Numbered from the stretch's first letter, positions 52,347 to 62,021 are shown. The stretch: 64,000 bases of DNA from Bacteroidaceae bacterium (GCA_017483605.1 JAFUWG010000035.1:31476-95475), one strand, 5' to 3'. Made by a program: numbers and translations. The notes: generated by a model from the letters alone, not told the origin.

Positions 52347-53573
52347 ATGGACATCGTCGAAAGATTCTTGAAATATGTGTCGTTTGACACACAATCGGCG
52401 GAGGACACAGGCGTGACACCCTCCACCGAGAAGCAGCGAGTGTTTGCCAAATATCTGAAGGAAGAACTGATTGCAGAAGGGCTGCAAGACGTTGAATTAG
52501 ACGAACTTGGCTATCTCTACGCCACCCTGCCAGCCAACACCGACAAGCCAGTGCCCACCATCGGCTTCATCGCCCACATGGACACCAGCCCCGACGCGTC
52601 GGGCGAGAACGTGCGACCTCGCATCGTCACCCACTACGACGGCGGTGACATTGTGCTGTCTGAAGGCATCATCACCTCGCCCGAAAAGTTCCCCGAACTG
52701 CTTGACCACAAGGGGGAAGACCTCATCGTGACCGACGGAACGACCCTGCTCGGTGCCGACGACAAGGCGGGCATCGCCGAAATTGTGCAGGCGATGGTCT
52801 ATCTGCAACAACACCCCGACATCCAACACGGCACCATCCGCGTCGGTTTCAACCCCGACGAGGAGATTGGCCTTGGTGCCCATCACTTTGATGTGGAGAA
52901 ATTCGGCTGCGAGTTTGCCTACACGATGGACGGCAGCGAGGTGGGCGAAATCGAGTTTGAGAACTTCAACGCCGCCTCTGCCAAAATCACCATCAACGGC
53001 TGCTCCGTCCACCCGGGCTATGCCAAAGGCAAGATGCTGAATGCCGCCCGCATCGCCACCGAACTGGTGGGCATGTTGCCAGCCGACGAAACGCCCGAAA
53101 CGACAGAGGGTTACGAGGGTTTCTTCCATCTGACCAGCATCAGCGGCGGTTGCGAGAAAGCCCAACTCTCTTTCATCATCCGCGACCACGACCGCGAGTA
53201 TTTCGAGAGCCGCAAGACGGAGATGCAGGACGTGGTGGCAGCCATCAACGAGAAGTTTGGCGAGGGCGTGGCTGTACTCGAAATGAATGACCAATACTAC
53301 AACATGCGGGAGAAACTGGAGGACAAGATGTACATCATCGACATCGCCCAAGCCGCCATGACCGAAGCAGGCATCGAGCCGAAAATCAAGGCGATACGTG
53401 GCGGAACCGACGGTGCCCAACTCTCCTTCAAGGGTCTGCCCTGCCCCAACCTCTTCGCCGGTGGGCTCAACTTCCACGGCCCCCACGAGTTCTGCCCCGT
53501 GCAGAGTCTCGAAAAGGCGATGCAGACGGTGGTGAACATTTGTTCCATAACAGCAGAGAGGCTTGGCAAATAA
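52347..53573 (+). CDS. pepT: Peptidase T (tripeptide aminopeptidase)
   Basis: The 408-residue M20 metallopeptidase has the zinc sites: HMDTSPD (His and Asp), [25 protein letters not shown] with the Glu pair, [18 protein letters not shown] and [16 protein letters not shown] near the end. It is cytoplasmic and releases N-terminal residues from tripeptides. Complete and of normal length. The stop codon lies in the loop of the terminator that follows. Confidence 0.96.
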   Translation: MDIVERFLKYVSFDTQSAEDTGVTPSTEKQRVFAKYLKEELIAEGLQDVELDELGYLYATLPANTDKPVPTIGFIAHMDTSPDASGENVRPRIVTHYDGGDIVLSEGIITSPEKFPELLDHKGEDLIVTDGTTLLGADDKAGIAEIVQAMVYLQQHPDIQHGTIRVGFNPDEEIGLGAHHFDVEKFGCEFAYTMDGSEVGEIEFENFNAASAKITINGCSVHPGYAKGKMLNAARIATELVGMLPADETPETTEGYEGFFHLTSISGGCEKAQLSFIIRDHDREYFESRKTEMQDVVAAINEKFGEGVAVLEMNDQYYNMREKLEDKMYIIDIAQAAMTEAGIEPKIKAIRGGTDGAQLSFKGLPCPNLFAGGLNFHGPHEFCPVQSLEKAMQTVVNICSITAERLGK

Positions 53574-53595
53574 CCAAGCCTCTCTGCTGTTTCTT
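53552..53595 (+). terminator. Intrinsic terminator overlapping the pepT 3' end
   Basis: AGCAGAGAGGCTTGG (53552-53566) and CCAAGCCTCTCTGCT (53574-53588) form a perfect 15-bp stem; the loop CAAATAA holds the TAA stop at 53571-53573. GTTTCTTT follows. The last codons of pepT are thus part of the terminator stem. Confidence 0.9.
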
Positions 53596-53669
53596 TAGAT
53601 ACGTCGTCAGCGTCACTTTAGTAAAAAATCACCGAGCGAGTATCCTCGTCCTTAAGTATATACACCAAT

Positions 53670-54332
53670 TCACTTCTTTTTCTTCTTAAACAAATCTTTT
53701 ACGCCACCCACAATTTTGTCGCCAGCCTTGGCACGTTCCTGATTGATGATGAGGTTCACCTCAGTGTCTTCGCACTTCACCACGACGATGCCAGAACGTT
53801 CCTCGTCGCCCTTATTCTCCTGCACTTCGACATTGATTTTGGTGGCAGCCTTATAGACCTCCACCCAATCGGGCTTCGATTCGACAACCCAGTCGTCATA
53901 GTTGCAGTTCACCTCCACACTCTGGGTGGCGCCTTCCTTGGGTTTGTACTTGAAGTCCAAGCGGGTATCGGAAAGCGAAAGTTGCACGTCCGTCCGCTTC
54001 GTTACCACCGGTTCGGGCTCGGGTTCGGGCACAGACTCCTCCACTTTCTTCTTTACGGATGTCTTCGTTTTCGTGCCGATACTTCTGATGTTGCTGTTGC
54101 AGATGGCAATCTGGTTGTCGCACATCTTCTTCTTGTCGGCGGCAGTATAAACAGCCTTTGCCGCTTGAAACTTCTTGATGGCAGCATTCTGCGACACCAC
54201 CGTGAGGGTCTTTTGCAGATTCTGCCCCTCCAGAAAGAGTTTGTCGCCCGTTGACGTCTGTGCCAAGGCAACCACCGATGCACATAGCATCAAAAACAAT
54301 GCCATGACTCGGGATAAATTTCTGATATTCAT
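53670..54332 (-). CDS. Secreted BACON-domain protein of the signalling operon
   Basis: The 220-residue protein has a signal peptide (about 1-25, ending VVALAQ), a helical TPR-like segment (about 30-80: AAIKKFQAAKAVYTAADKKK), an acidic Pro linker (ESVPEPEPEPVV) and a BACON domain (about 115-203) with WVVESKPDWVEVYK and ERSGIVVVKCEDTEVNLIIN. The end is KKKKK. BACON domains bind glycans or proteins outside the cytoplasm. It lies 18 bp after a kinase gene and is the last gene of the operon. It may sense or bind an envelope ligand; that is inference. Confidence 0.85.
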   Translation of the reverse strand: MNIRNLSRVMALFLMLCASVVALAQTSTGDKLFLEGQNLQKTLTVVSQNAAIKKFQAAKAVYTAADKKKMCDNQIAICNSNIRSIGTKTKTSVKKKVEESVPEPEPEPVVTKRTDVQLSLSDTRLDFKYKPKEGATQSVEVNCNYDDWVVESKPDWVEVYKAATKINVEVQENKGDEERSGIVVVKCEDTEVNLIINQERAKAGDKIVGGVKDLFKKKKK

Positions 54333-54350
54333 AGTTTTTATTATTTTTTG

Positions 54351-55838
54351 TTATGTTTTTACAGAGTCTGTCTGTTCAGGGTCAGCAGCAGGAGCAGCTC
54401 CTACATCCATCGTCTCGAGGAAAGACTTTAATTCGGCGGCACGTTGCTGAAACTCCTCGGCTGTGCCAGACTCGCCAGCCGCCAAAAGCACGGCAGCCGT
54501 CTCTTCGTAATAGCCGACAGCGTCATGCATCGCCTTCACCATCCGCTGCTGCTTCTGAGCCACCTCGGGCATCTGCACCCCATAGGTGTTGTCTGTAGTC
54601 AACAACACTTCTATCTGGTGGTATGCCTCGTATGCGTTCATCAGCATCTGGCCGTAGCCCTCCACGTCGTGCTCTGTTCCCAAGGCCTTCTCCGCCTCCT
54701 GGTCAGCACGTGCCAAACGACTGTTGAGGTCGGTCACAAAGGCAGACTTCGCTTGTTCCGCCTGAACCTGAGCGGCCTGCTCATCGGCAGCGTCGCTCTT
54801 CGTCTTGGCGAGGATGCCAACAATGCCCAGCACCACTACCAGAGCGGCAGCAGCCGCAATGAGCATGATTTTCGTCTTCTGAGTCATACCCCCTCCGCGG
54901 TTGGGGTTCATTGTCTCCAAGGCCACGCGCATCTCCGCCGAAGTCTGATAGCGTAATTCCTGCTTCTTCTGGCAAGCCGTAGCAATGATGCCGCGCAAGG
55001 CCTTGTTCTTCACCACACCGAGGGGCAGTTTCTCCTTCAACTGCTTCTCCAAAATCTCATGCCGTGCTCCCTCGAAAGGCGTGTGACCCACGATGCACTG
55101 GTAGAGTAGGATGCCCATGGCATAGATGTCTGTGGTCTGGTTCTGGTGCTGAATGTCGCCCAGTGCCAGTTCGGGTGCGGCATACTCTGGCTTGCCCATG
55201 AACTTGCCTGCCACAGTGAGCGACTTGTCGCTGGTGGTCAAAGTATTCATCTGCTTAGCGATGCCGAAATCAATGAGTTTGATGTGCCCGTCGCTGGTCA
55301 CCATGATGTTGGACGGGTCGATGTCGCGGTGGATGTAGCCAGCATCGTGCAGTGCCATGAGTCCCGAGAGCACGTTCATCACGACGGTGCGGGCAAAGTG
55401 TTCAGGGTCGTTGCGGTAGTCCTGCGAGAGTTTCACGGCGTAGGGCACTTCCTGCCCGTCGCGGTCAGTCGTCTTGCCTGCCATCAAGTCTGAGAGCGAG
55501 ACACCCGTCAGCAGTTCGCTCACCACGTGGAAGTGCTGTCGTACCTCGCCCGATGGTGTGTGCTCGTCTATCTCAATGAAACCCAACATCTCCACCAGAT
55601 TGTCGTTGCGTAACTGGATGGAAGCCTCGCGACGGGCACGTTCGATGGCCTGTGAAGGCAGGTCATCAAACATGAACTTGATGGCCACGGGGCGGGTCGC
55701 CTTGGTGCGCTCATTCACACAGAGGCCCTTGAACACTTGTCCCATGCCGCCAGCACCGATGGGCACATCAGCCGAGTCCAGTTGGTAGTAAATGCCTCTC
55801 TGTCTCTCGTCTTCTCCTTGTAATCTTATCAAAGCCAT
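54351..55838 (-). CDS. Membrane Ser/Thr protein kinase A, HRD motif with Asp for Lys
   Basis: The 495-residue protein has a kinase domain (about 15-310): glycine loop IGAGGMGQVFKG (27-38), VAIK with K54, E71, catalytic loop HRDIDPSN (170-177), DFG (190-192) and APE (221-223). The Lys usual two residues after the catalytic Asp is Asp174. After it come a membrane segment (about 323-344) and a periplasmic helical domain (about 350-495) rich in Ala and Glu. This is PknB-like topology without PASTA repeats. It lies 20 bp after the PP2C-A gene. Substrates are probably the FHA proteins of the operon (inference). Confidence 0.92.
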   Translation of the reverse strand: MALIRLQGEDERQRGIYYQLDSADVPIGAGGMGQVFKGLCVNERTKATRPVAIKFMFDDLPSQAIERARREASIQLRNDNLVEMLGFIEIDEHTPSGEVRQHFHVVSELLTGVSLSDLMAGKTTDRDGQEVPYAVKLSQDYRNDPEHFARTVVMNVLSGLMALHDAGYIHRDIDPSNIMVTSDGHIKLIDFGIAKQMNTLTTSDKSLTVAGKFMGKPEYAAPELALGDIQHQNQTTDIYAMGILLYQCIVGHTPFEGARHEILEKQLKEKLPLGVVKNKALRGIIATACQKKQELRYQTSAEMRVALETMNPNRGGGMTQKTKIMLIAAAAALVVVLGIVGILAKTKSDAADEQAAQVQAEQAKSAFVTDLNSRLARADQEAEKALGTEHDVEGYGQMLMNAYEAYHQIEVLLTTDNTYGVQMPEVAQKQQRMVKAMHDAVGYYEETAAVLLAAGESGTAEEFQQRAAELKSFLETMDVGAAPAADPEQTDSVKT

Positions 55839-55858
55839 ATTATTCTTAAGATTTTATT

Positions 55859-57391
55859 TTACTTATATTTCGATACAATTTCCTTCACCTTCTCGACAAT
55901 CGCGTCGATGCGCTTGTTGGCTGAGAGAGTGGATATATACTCCTCCGTCGCAGTGTTCTTGGCATTGCGCATGACCAGCAGGGCGGTACTCGGATGGAGT
56001 GAACCTGGCGGGTCTGCCAGTTCCTTCTTGATGCCAACAATAGTGTCATGGCACCGTCCTTCCGTCTTGCGGTCAAGGGCTGCCAACTGCGTCATTACTT
56101 CCTGGCGGCACTTCACCTTTTGCTGGGTAGCTTCGTGCTCAGTGCCAGCCTTGCAGTTCTTCATGCTTTGCAGGTTGGCAAGTATCTGTCCCGTGATATC
56201 AGCCACGGTGACAGAGGCTTCCGCCTTCTTCACCTTGTCCTGCTTGGGGGCGTCACCCTTCTGGGCGGCAGCAACTGGTTTCGATTGCTGAGCCTTCGCC
56301 AGAGCATCCTTCAGCGAATCGACCTCGGAAAGCAGTTCCTCCACCCGTTCGCCCAGAAGTTCGTTCTCGTAGGCGAGAATTTCCATCTTCTTGATGAGTT
56401 CTGTGCTACCAGCATCCTTCAGTTCGGTGTACATAGCAAGGGAACTCTTCAGGTTCTCCACCTCCCGCTCCTTGGCAGCCAATTGCTGCCGCAGTTCGTC
56501 CACCTGCACGCCACTGCCCGAACGGACCAACCCGACCACGTTGAACACGAGACTGACCACTAGCAGGGTTGTCAGGGCGGCAAGGGCAATTTTCAATTGA
56601 TTGCTCATCTTGTCTTTCAGTTTTGAATCGGTTTGTACTTCGACAATCGCCAGCGTGTGGTTGTCGTGTCCACCGCCACGAGAGAAGCCCATTTGATCCA
56701 CCTCGGCAGAAAGGCGATCTGCCAAGGTGCCCAACTCCAGATGGGAAATGAGCCGCTCGACCAATTGTTCATGAGGCATGATACCCCAAACACCGTCAGT
56801 ACAGAGTACGAATCGGTCACCACGACAGTAGGGCACTTCCTCGATTTCGGGTACATGGTTGGAGGTGGCTCCAAGGGCACGCTTGATGACGTTCGACTGG
56901 GGCGAAAGCCTCGCCTGTTCCTCGGTCATCGTCTGATTCTGTACCATCTCGCCCACCAGCGAGTGGTCGATGGTACGGAAGACTACCATACCGCCGTGCA
57001 CACGGTAACAGCGGCTATCACCCAGATGCACTACGAGGGCAGACTGCTCGTTGACGAGCACCGCTACCAGCGTGGACCCCATGCCGCACAGGGCTGGCTC
57101 CAGTTCCATCTGACGGTAGATGGCATCATTGGCACGACTCACCGCCATTTTGAGGGCATCAACAGGCGAGGCTTGCGGACTGCTGTTGTAGAGTGCCGTC
57201 ATGAACTCGCACTTGGCAATATAGGAAGCCGTCTTACCTCCTGGACCTCCACCCATACCGTCGCATACTACCAGCAGAGCACCTAACGGCGTGTCGACAA
57301 AGCCGCAGTCGTCCTGGTTCTCCTTTCTACCGCCCTGACGGGTGTTCACCACACCATTGAGCGGATAACGTTGCGAGGCGAATGGAGTCAT
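55859..57391 (-). CDS. PP2C-type Ser/Thr phosphatase A, membrane anchored
   Basis: The 510-residue protein has an N-terminal PP2C domain (about 10-252): GRKENQDDCGFV, VVCDGMGGGPGGKTAS, GMGSTLVAVLV, VVHLGDSRCYRV, VLCTDGVWGIM, GGGHDNHTLAIVEV. All metal-binding Asp positions are present. A membrane segment (about 267-289) is followed by a coiled coil (about 300-370) and a helical extracytoplasmic domain (about 400-510). It removes phosphate from Ser/Thr proteins and is expected to oppose kinase A encoded just downstream. Confidence 0.93.
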   Translation of the reverse strand: MTPFASQRYPLNGVVNTRQGGRKENQDDCGFVDTPLGALLVVCDGMGGGPGGKTASYIAKCEFMTALYNSSPQASPVDALKMAVSRANDAIYRQMELEPALCGMGSTLVAVLVNEQSALVVHLGDSRCYRVHGGMVVFRTIDHSLVGEMVQNQTMTEEQARLSPQSNVIKRALGATSNHVPEIEEVPYCRGDRFVLCTDGVWGIMPHEQLVERLISHLELGTLADRLSAEVDQMGFSRGGGHDNHTLAIVEVQTDSKLKDKMSNQLKIALAALTTLLVVSLVFNVVGLVRSGSGVQVDELRQQLAAKEREVENLKSSLAMYTELKDAGSTELIKKMEILAYENELLGERVEELLSEVDSLKDALAKAQQSKPVAAAQKGDAPKQDKVKKAEASVTVADITGQILANLQSMKNCKAGTEHEATQQKVKCRQEVMTQLAALDRKTEGRCHDTIVGIKKELADPPGSLHPSTALLVMRNAKNTATEEYISTLSANKRIDAIVEKVKEIVSKYK

Positions 57392-57471
57392 CGTTAATGT
57401 GCGTTCGTCTTTGTAGGTTATTGTTCTTTTTCCCTTGCGGGTATCTCATTAATTCCTTACTTCACAGTGTT

Positions 57472-58698
57472 TCATTTCACTTCGAGGGGGTATGCCAGAC
57501 GGGTCTTGGCATCGTAAAAGACAAAGATGCCCTTTTCGCCAATCACGTATTCAGCCTTGGTGATGTTATTCACACTGGTCTCCACACTCGTAGGGCGATA
57601 GAAGGCGTTGACCAGATCACGGTAACTGAAACTGTAGGAAGTCTCCTTCTTCGACTTCTTCTCTATGGCTTTCACCAGTTGGAAGACATCAATTGCAGCA
57701 CCTGGCTCAGTGCGGTACTGGAGGGTCACTTTCACGGTCTTATCGGCTCCGCACTTGGCACTCACGCTTGGCGTAAACTGCCCCAACACCAGATTGTCGC
57801 CCTGCTCCGTGATGTGTACCGACCTTACACGCGTGCCGTCGATGGCCACTTCATTCTTACTAAGTAGGATGTCGAAGATGGGCTGAAATTTCAAGTTCAC
57901 CTCCTTGCGTATCTCCACAATGTCACCCAAGGGGATTTTCTGTGTGCTGCCCGTCTCCTGCTGTACGGTAAAGAAGTCGTCAGCATAATTCTGCTCAGTG
58001 ATGATGCCGCGAATCTCACTGCCCTTCTTGTCCCTCACCACATCCAACAACTCGCTCTGCAGGAAGATGTCCTGATTGGGATTGACGGCACGGAAGGTAT
58101 ATTTCACCACGTCATCGAGTTTGAAAGACTGACGGCCTCCGTTATCGAGATAGAGCACAAGCATGGAATCGTTCTCCTCTGCATACTGACCCACAAACTC
58201 CTCGCCCGATTTGAGCGTATAGATGCGGTTGATGCCCGAGAGTTGGGTTTTCGGCCGACGCTCGCCTTTGATGCACTCCACATCGTCCCAGGGGATAACA
58301 TAGAGGTTTGGGGTCATCTCCTGGTACTTCACAACGACACCCCGTTCGAGGATGCGCACCTTGAGCACGTTCTTCGATGGCGAGGTGACATCGGCAAGGG
58401 TGAGTCCCTGTTTGCCGTTCTTGGCTTCGTAAGCATCATTGCGGTTGGCCCACTCCGCCCACGCCTTATCGAGTTCGCTGGAAGCGTAGTACTTCTCGTT
58501 GGCGATGGTGACACCGTCCTGAGCGAGGCACACCTCGGCACTGTCGGAGGCGAAGGTCAAATTGCCGGCGGCATCCTGCTTCTGGATGTAACCGCTCAAC
58601 ACCGACCCGTTCTTCAGGTAAAGCCGCTGCACGGTGATGGCCTGAGCGGCACCCGTAAAGGCCAGTGTGACGGCGATAGCTAATAGTATCTTTTTCAT
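57472..58698 (-). CDS. Secreted protein with repeated beta motifs, function unknown
   Basis: The 408-residue protein has a signal peptide (MKKILLAIAVTLAFTGAAQA). At least three copies of a short beta motif recur: LYLKNGSVLSGYI (about 26), YTLKSGEEFVGQYA (about 166) and DKKGSEIRGIITEQ (about 228). These look like SH3- or LSm-like strands with a G-S/E turn. A C-terminal helical part contains IDVFQLVKAIEKKSKKETSY. No enzyme motif is seen. It lies between the FHA-protease and PP2C-A genes, 8 bp after the former, so an envelope part of the same pathway is likely. No family recognised. Confidence 0.78.
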   Translation of the reverse strand: MKKILLAIAVTLAFTGAAQAITVQRLYLKNGSVLSGYIQKQDAAGNLTFASDSAEVCLAQDGVTIANEKYYASSELDKAWAEWANRNDAYEAKNGKQGLTLADVTSPSKNVLKVRILERGVVVKYQEMTPNLYVIPWDDVECIKGERRPKTQLSGINRIYTLKSGEEFVGQYAEENDSMLVLYLDNGGRQSFKLDDVVKYTFRAVNPNQDIFLQSELLDVVRDKKGSEIRGIITEQNYADDFFTVQQETGSTQKIPLGDIVEIRKEVNLKFQPIFDILLSKNEVAIDGTRVRSVHITEQGDNLVLGQFTPSVSAKCGADKTVKVTLQYRTEPGAAIDVFQLVKAIEKKSKKETSYSFSYRDLVNAFYRPTSVETSVNNITKAEYVIGEKGIFVFYDAKTRLAYPLEVK

Positions 58699-58705
58699 AT
58701 TATCG

Positions 58706-60322
58706 TCAGTTTACTTTATGTGGAGAATCTAAAAGTTCTTTCACGTATTTAGCCTTGATGCCATAGTTGTAGCCCTGTGTAAGCGACTGGCTAGCTCCAG
58801 CATGGTGAACACCTATCAACATGCCATATTTGTTAAATACGGGCGAGCCACTGGCACCTCCTGTAGTGGCAGCGTTGTAACTAAATTCATATTCTCCATT
58901 CTGCTGGGTGATGTCACCTCCTTGCGCATAGACTTGTATGCCTTCTTCATTTTTCCTGTTCTGTAAGCCCATGCCAGCTGGGAAGCCAATGGTATAAACA
59001 TGCTGACCAACTGTCAGCGATTCGTCGTCTGTTTCAATCGAGTCTGTCATATTAAGATAGGTACAATCAGATGCTGGCATACGCTTTGACACTGTCTGGA
59101 TAAGAGCAATGTCTTTGTTCGGGTCGTTACCAGCTGAAAGCACTTTGCACTTGATGGTGTTGTCCACGTCGAAGATATCGCCTTGCGGTATCAAAGCGAT
59201 GTAGTCCAGTTCTCCTTCCACCTTCAGCTGCGAGATGTAGGCCGACAAGCCCAACGGGATACTATTGGATATCAGCATTTCAGAGAACTTGCTCAATTTG
59301 TAAGTGAGTTGGCTTTTATACTCTTCCAGCAATTTTGCCTCAGGTTCAAAAAGCCACGGCTTCACCACATGCAAATTAGTGATGAGTTGCCCATTGTCGG
59401 AAATGAAAAATCCTGTGGCAGAATAGAGACCGATGTTGCCGTCGTGGTTGAACGCCTCAATGATTTCCTTCGAAGAGGCTCCGCTGGCATTGAGTGTATT
59501 AATTCCACCCGAAGACTTGTCGCGGAACAAAATAACCTTGGAAGGAAAATAGTAACCCTCTTTCAATAACCCGAGTTGCTGGGAGATCGTGTTCAGATTG
59601 TCTAAATCCAAGTCACCCATAGTTATATTGTAGTGATAGATACCTACTAACATAACCACCGAATGGTTGTAGCGTGCATATAATTCTCCATCAGTCAGTT
59701 CGCCACCCCCTCTCCCGTCGATGAGTTTCTTTACGCCCCAGCCAATACCAGCCAGAAGCACGGCACAGGCGGCTGCAATGAGGATGGGCTTCCACACCGA
59801 AGTAGGCCACTGCACGGGCGTGGTACGCAGGTTAACTGGCACACCGCCACAGACGACAGCACTAGTCTTCTTAATGCGGTAAGGTGTGTGGGGGGTGATC
59901 TTCATACCATCGACCGTGGTGCCGTTCTTGCTGTGGTCGATGATATAGACCTTGCCGTCGCGGCCCACCTTGATGGTGGCATGGTAGCGGCTGACAGTGC
60001 CGCCCGACACTTGGATGTCGTTGTTGAAGTGGGAACCAATGCCGTAGATGGCCTTGTAGGCGGAGTTGTCTTCGGGCAGGGGAACCTGCCCCCACTGCAG
60101 TTCCACATCGCCGAAGCGGATAGCGTCGCCTCGGCGCACGTTGACCTGTGCACCTGGGCGGATGGCCTGGTTCTGGATGAAGGTGCCGTTTCGGCTGCCC
60201 TTGTCCTCCAGCAGAATGTCGCCGTTGTTCATCAGGGTCAGTTCTGCATGGAGCGCACTCACGTTTTCACTGTGCAGTACGATGTCGCAACTCATATCGC
60301 GACCTATCTTCAGTAGTCTCAT
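58706..60322 (-). CDS. Double-FHA, transmembrane, trypsin-like protease fusion
   Basis: The 538-residue protein has FHA domain 1 (about 1-78: KIGRDMSCDIVL, SALHAEL, GSRNGTFI), FHA domain 2 (about 93-165: GIGSHFNNDIQV, VSRYHATI, HSKNGTTV) and a membrane segment (about 178-198). The extracytoplasmic part is a trypsin-like serine protease: H318 in ITNLHVVKP, D404 in DPNKDIALIQ and S491 in GGASGSPVFN, an HtrA-like set. FHA domains bind phosphothreonine, so the cytoplasmic half can read kinase activity while the protease acts in the periplasm. No PDZ domain follows. Flanked by FHA and kinase/phosphatase genes. Confidence 0.92.
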   Translation of the reverse strand: MRLLKIGRDMSCDIVLHSENVSALHAELTLMNNGDILLEDKGSRNGTFIQNQAIRPGAQVNVRRGDAIRFGDVELQWGQVPLPEDNSAYKAIYGIGSHFNNDIQVSGGTVSRYHATIKVGRDGKVYIIDHSKNGTTVDGMKITPHTPYRIKKTSAVVCGGVPVNLRTTPVQWPTSVWKPILIAAACAVLLAGIGWGVKKLIDGRGGGELTDGELYARYNHSVVMLVGIYHYNITMGDLDLDNLNTISQQLGLLKEGYYFPSKVILFRDKSSGGINTLNASGASSKEIIEAFNHDGNIGLYSATGFFISDNGQLITNLHVVKPWLFEPEAKLLEEYKSQLTYKLSKFSEMLISNSIPLGLSAYISQLKVEGELDYIALIPQGDIFDVDNTIKCKVLSAGNDPNKDIALIQTVSKRMPASDCTYLNMTDSIETDDESLTVGQHVYTIGFPAGMGLQNRKNEEGIQVYAQGGDITQQNGEYEFSYNAATTGGASGSPVFNKYGMLIGVHHAGASQSLTQGYNYGIKAKYVKELLDSPHKVN

Positions 60323-60355
60323 TGTTTTTCTGTATTAAATGGTGAATATGTGTTG

Positions 60356-60985
60356 TCAACCTCGCATCCTCCGCTTCGGTTCTTCTTTCTTAGGCTCTGC
60401 CTTGGGGGTATCCTGCTTCTTAGTGCCGTCGCTGGTTGGAGCAGCCAGCCTGGGGGTGCTCTTCGCTTTGGCAGGGACGGTATTCTTGTTGTGCACCTTG
60501 TTGAGCGAGTCAGTAACGTGCTGCTTGATGGAGTCTTGCAGTTGTTTCTCCTTCTTCAGCATTTTCTCCTTCTCGCGTTTCAGGTCGATCGAATCGACTG
60601 CCACGGGTGACTGCGGCGTCTCGGGCTTCGGGGTACCGCTGTCCTGGAGTGCATTGAAGAGCAGAACGCCTCCTACCACCAAAATAATGGCAAGCAGGGC
60701 AATAAGACCGTAACGCACAAGACTGGCACGGGGATTAGGCACTTGGTTCCAGTCGAGCCGTGCGACATGGGCGAAGGAGATGTTGTCCTTACGCGTAACG
60801 GGCACAGGCACGTTGGACGAGATGCGGATACCATTCACATAAGTGCCGTTGTGACTGGTATCAACAATGGTCATTTTTCCAGAGGATGCCACGTTGAGGG
60901 TGGCATGGCGACGGCTGATGACATCGGTGCTATCGTTGATGACGATATCGCAGCCCAACTCTCTTCCGATAGAATATACTTTCAT
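60356..60985 (-). CDS. FHA-domain single-pass membrane protein
   Basis: The 209-residue protein has an N-terminal FHA domain (about 1-85): SIGRELGCDIVI, DVISRRHATL, DTSHNGTYVNG. A membrane segment follows (about 92-112, LIALLAIILVVGGVLLF). The extracytoplasmic tail (about 118-209) has a Lys/Glu coiled coil and Lys/Pro-rich sequence ending in RRMRG. The phosphothreonine-binding residues (G7 R8, S24 R25 H27, N46 G47) are present. It may dock phosphorylated kinase or phosphatase partners to the membrane. 6 bp after PP2C-B. Confidence 0.9.
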   Translation of the reverse strand: MKVYSIGRELGCDIVINDSTDVISRRHATLNVASSGKMTIVDTSHNGTYVNGIRISSNVPVPVTRKDNISFAHVARLDWNQVPNPRASLVRYGLIALLAIILVVGGVLLFNALQDSGTPKPETPQSPVAVDSIDLKREKEKMLKKEKQLQDSIKQHVTDSLNKVHNKNTVPAKAKSTPRLAAPTSDGTKKQDTPKAEPKKEEPKRRMRG

Positions 60986-60991
60986 GGCAGG

Positions 60992-62017
60992 TTATGGGTT
61001 TTGAGGTTTTTCGTTAAGTTGCTTGGTAAGTGAGTCCACCCGTTCTGCCAGGCTCTTGATAGTGTCCTGCTGGGCTGCAACCCAGGCTGTCAGGCTGCTG
61101 TCGGCTGGCAGGGCGACGGATGCATGAGAACACTTGCCTGTGGCCTGAACGATGTTGAGGATGATGCTGATGATGCAGACTGCCGCCAGACACATCAGCG
61201 TGATTCTGACTTGTTTCGACATTTTAGGCTTGAGTTTTGAATTGTTTTTGGTTTCGACGACGGCAAGGGTCAGGTTGTCGTGACCACCACCGCTCATATG
61301 TCCGAGATTGTCAACGTAGGTGGCAATGTCATCCACCACCGCTCCGAGGACACTCTTTCTGTTAGAGAGGCGGTGAATCAGTTCTTTCTCGGGCATGATC
61401 CCGTGGATGCCATCGGAACAGAGCACGAAGCGATCACCCTTCTCGTAGGGCAACTCTGCCACATCGACCTGCACATCAGGTTGGATGCCGAGGGCACGGG
61501 TTATGATGTTGGACTGTGCCGAGAGGCGTGCCTGCTCTTCAGTGATGACACCTTGCCTGACGAGGTCGAAAACCATAGAGTGGTCGAAGGTTCGAAACAC
61601 TTTCCGACCGCCCCTGAGTTGATAGACACGGCTGTCGCCCACGTGTGCCACAAAGGCGGAACGTTCAGTGAGTAGCAGCACGGTGGCAGTGGAGCCCATA
61701 CCCTTCAGTGCTGGATTCTCATTACCCGCCTCAAGGATGGCAAGGTTGGCACGGAGGATGGCCTGCTTGAGAATATTGGAGGTCTCGTTGTCACGGCTCG
61801 CCTCCTCGATGCCCGCTACGATTTCCTGTACGGCAATGACCGATGCAGTCTTGCCGGCAGGACCTCCACCCATGCCATCGCAGACTGTGATGATATAGCC
61901 AAATTCGGTCTGTTTGAAGCCGTAGGTATCCTGATTTTCCGAGCGTCCTCCGATGCGGGACTCGGCAAACCCCACGAAGAGGTTGCTGTCGGCTTGATGT
62001 AATTGCTGTAGTTCCAT
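60992..62017 (-). CDS. PP2C-type Ser/Thr phosphatase B, membrane anchored
   Basis: The 341-residue protein is taken from ATG 62017 (MELQQLHQADSNLFVGFAES), 4 bases after the kinase-B stop; the frame extends upstream in the kinase gene but that part has no family features. The PP2C domain (about 10-255) has GRSENQDTYGF, VCDGMGGGPAGKTAS, MGSTATVLLL, AHVGDSRVYQL, VLCSDGIHGIM, GGGHDNLTLAVVE. A membrane segment (about 271-289) and a short coiled coil follow. It is very like PP2C-A in the catalytic part, so the two probably arose by duplication. Confidence 0.93.
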   Translation of the reverse strand: MELQQLHQADSNLFVGFAESRIGGRSENQDTYGFKQTEFGYIITVCDGMGGGPAGKTASVIAVQEIVAGIEEASRDNETSNILKQAILRANLAILEAGNENPALKGMGSTATVLLLTERSAFVAHVGDSRVYQLRGGRKVFRTFDHSMVFDLVRQGVITEEQARLSAQSNIITRALGIQPDVQVDVAELPYEKGDRFVLCSDGIHGIMPEKELIHRLSNRKSVLGAVVDDIATYVDNLGHMSGGGHDNLTLAVVETKNNSKLKPKMSKQVRITLMCLAAVCIISIILNIVQATGKCSHASVALPADSSLTAWVAAQQDTIKSLAERVDSLTKQLNEKPQNP

Positions 62018-62021
62018 AGAG

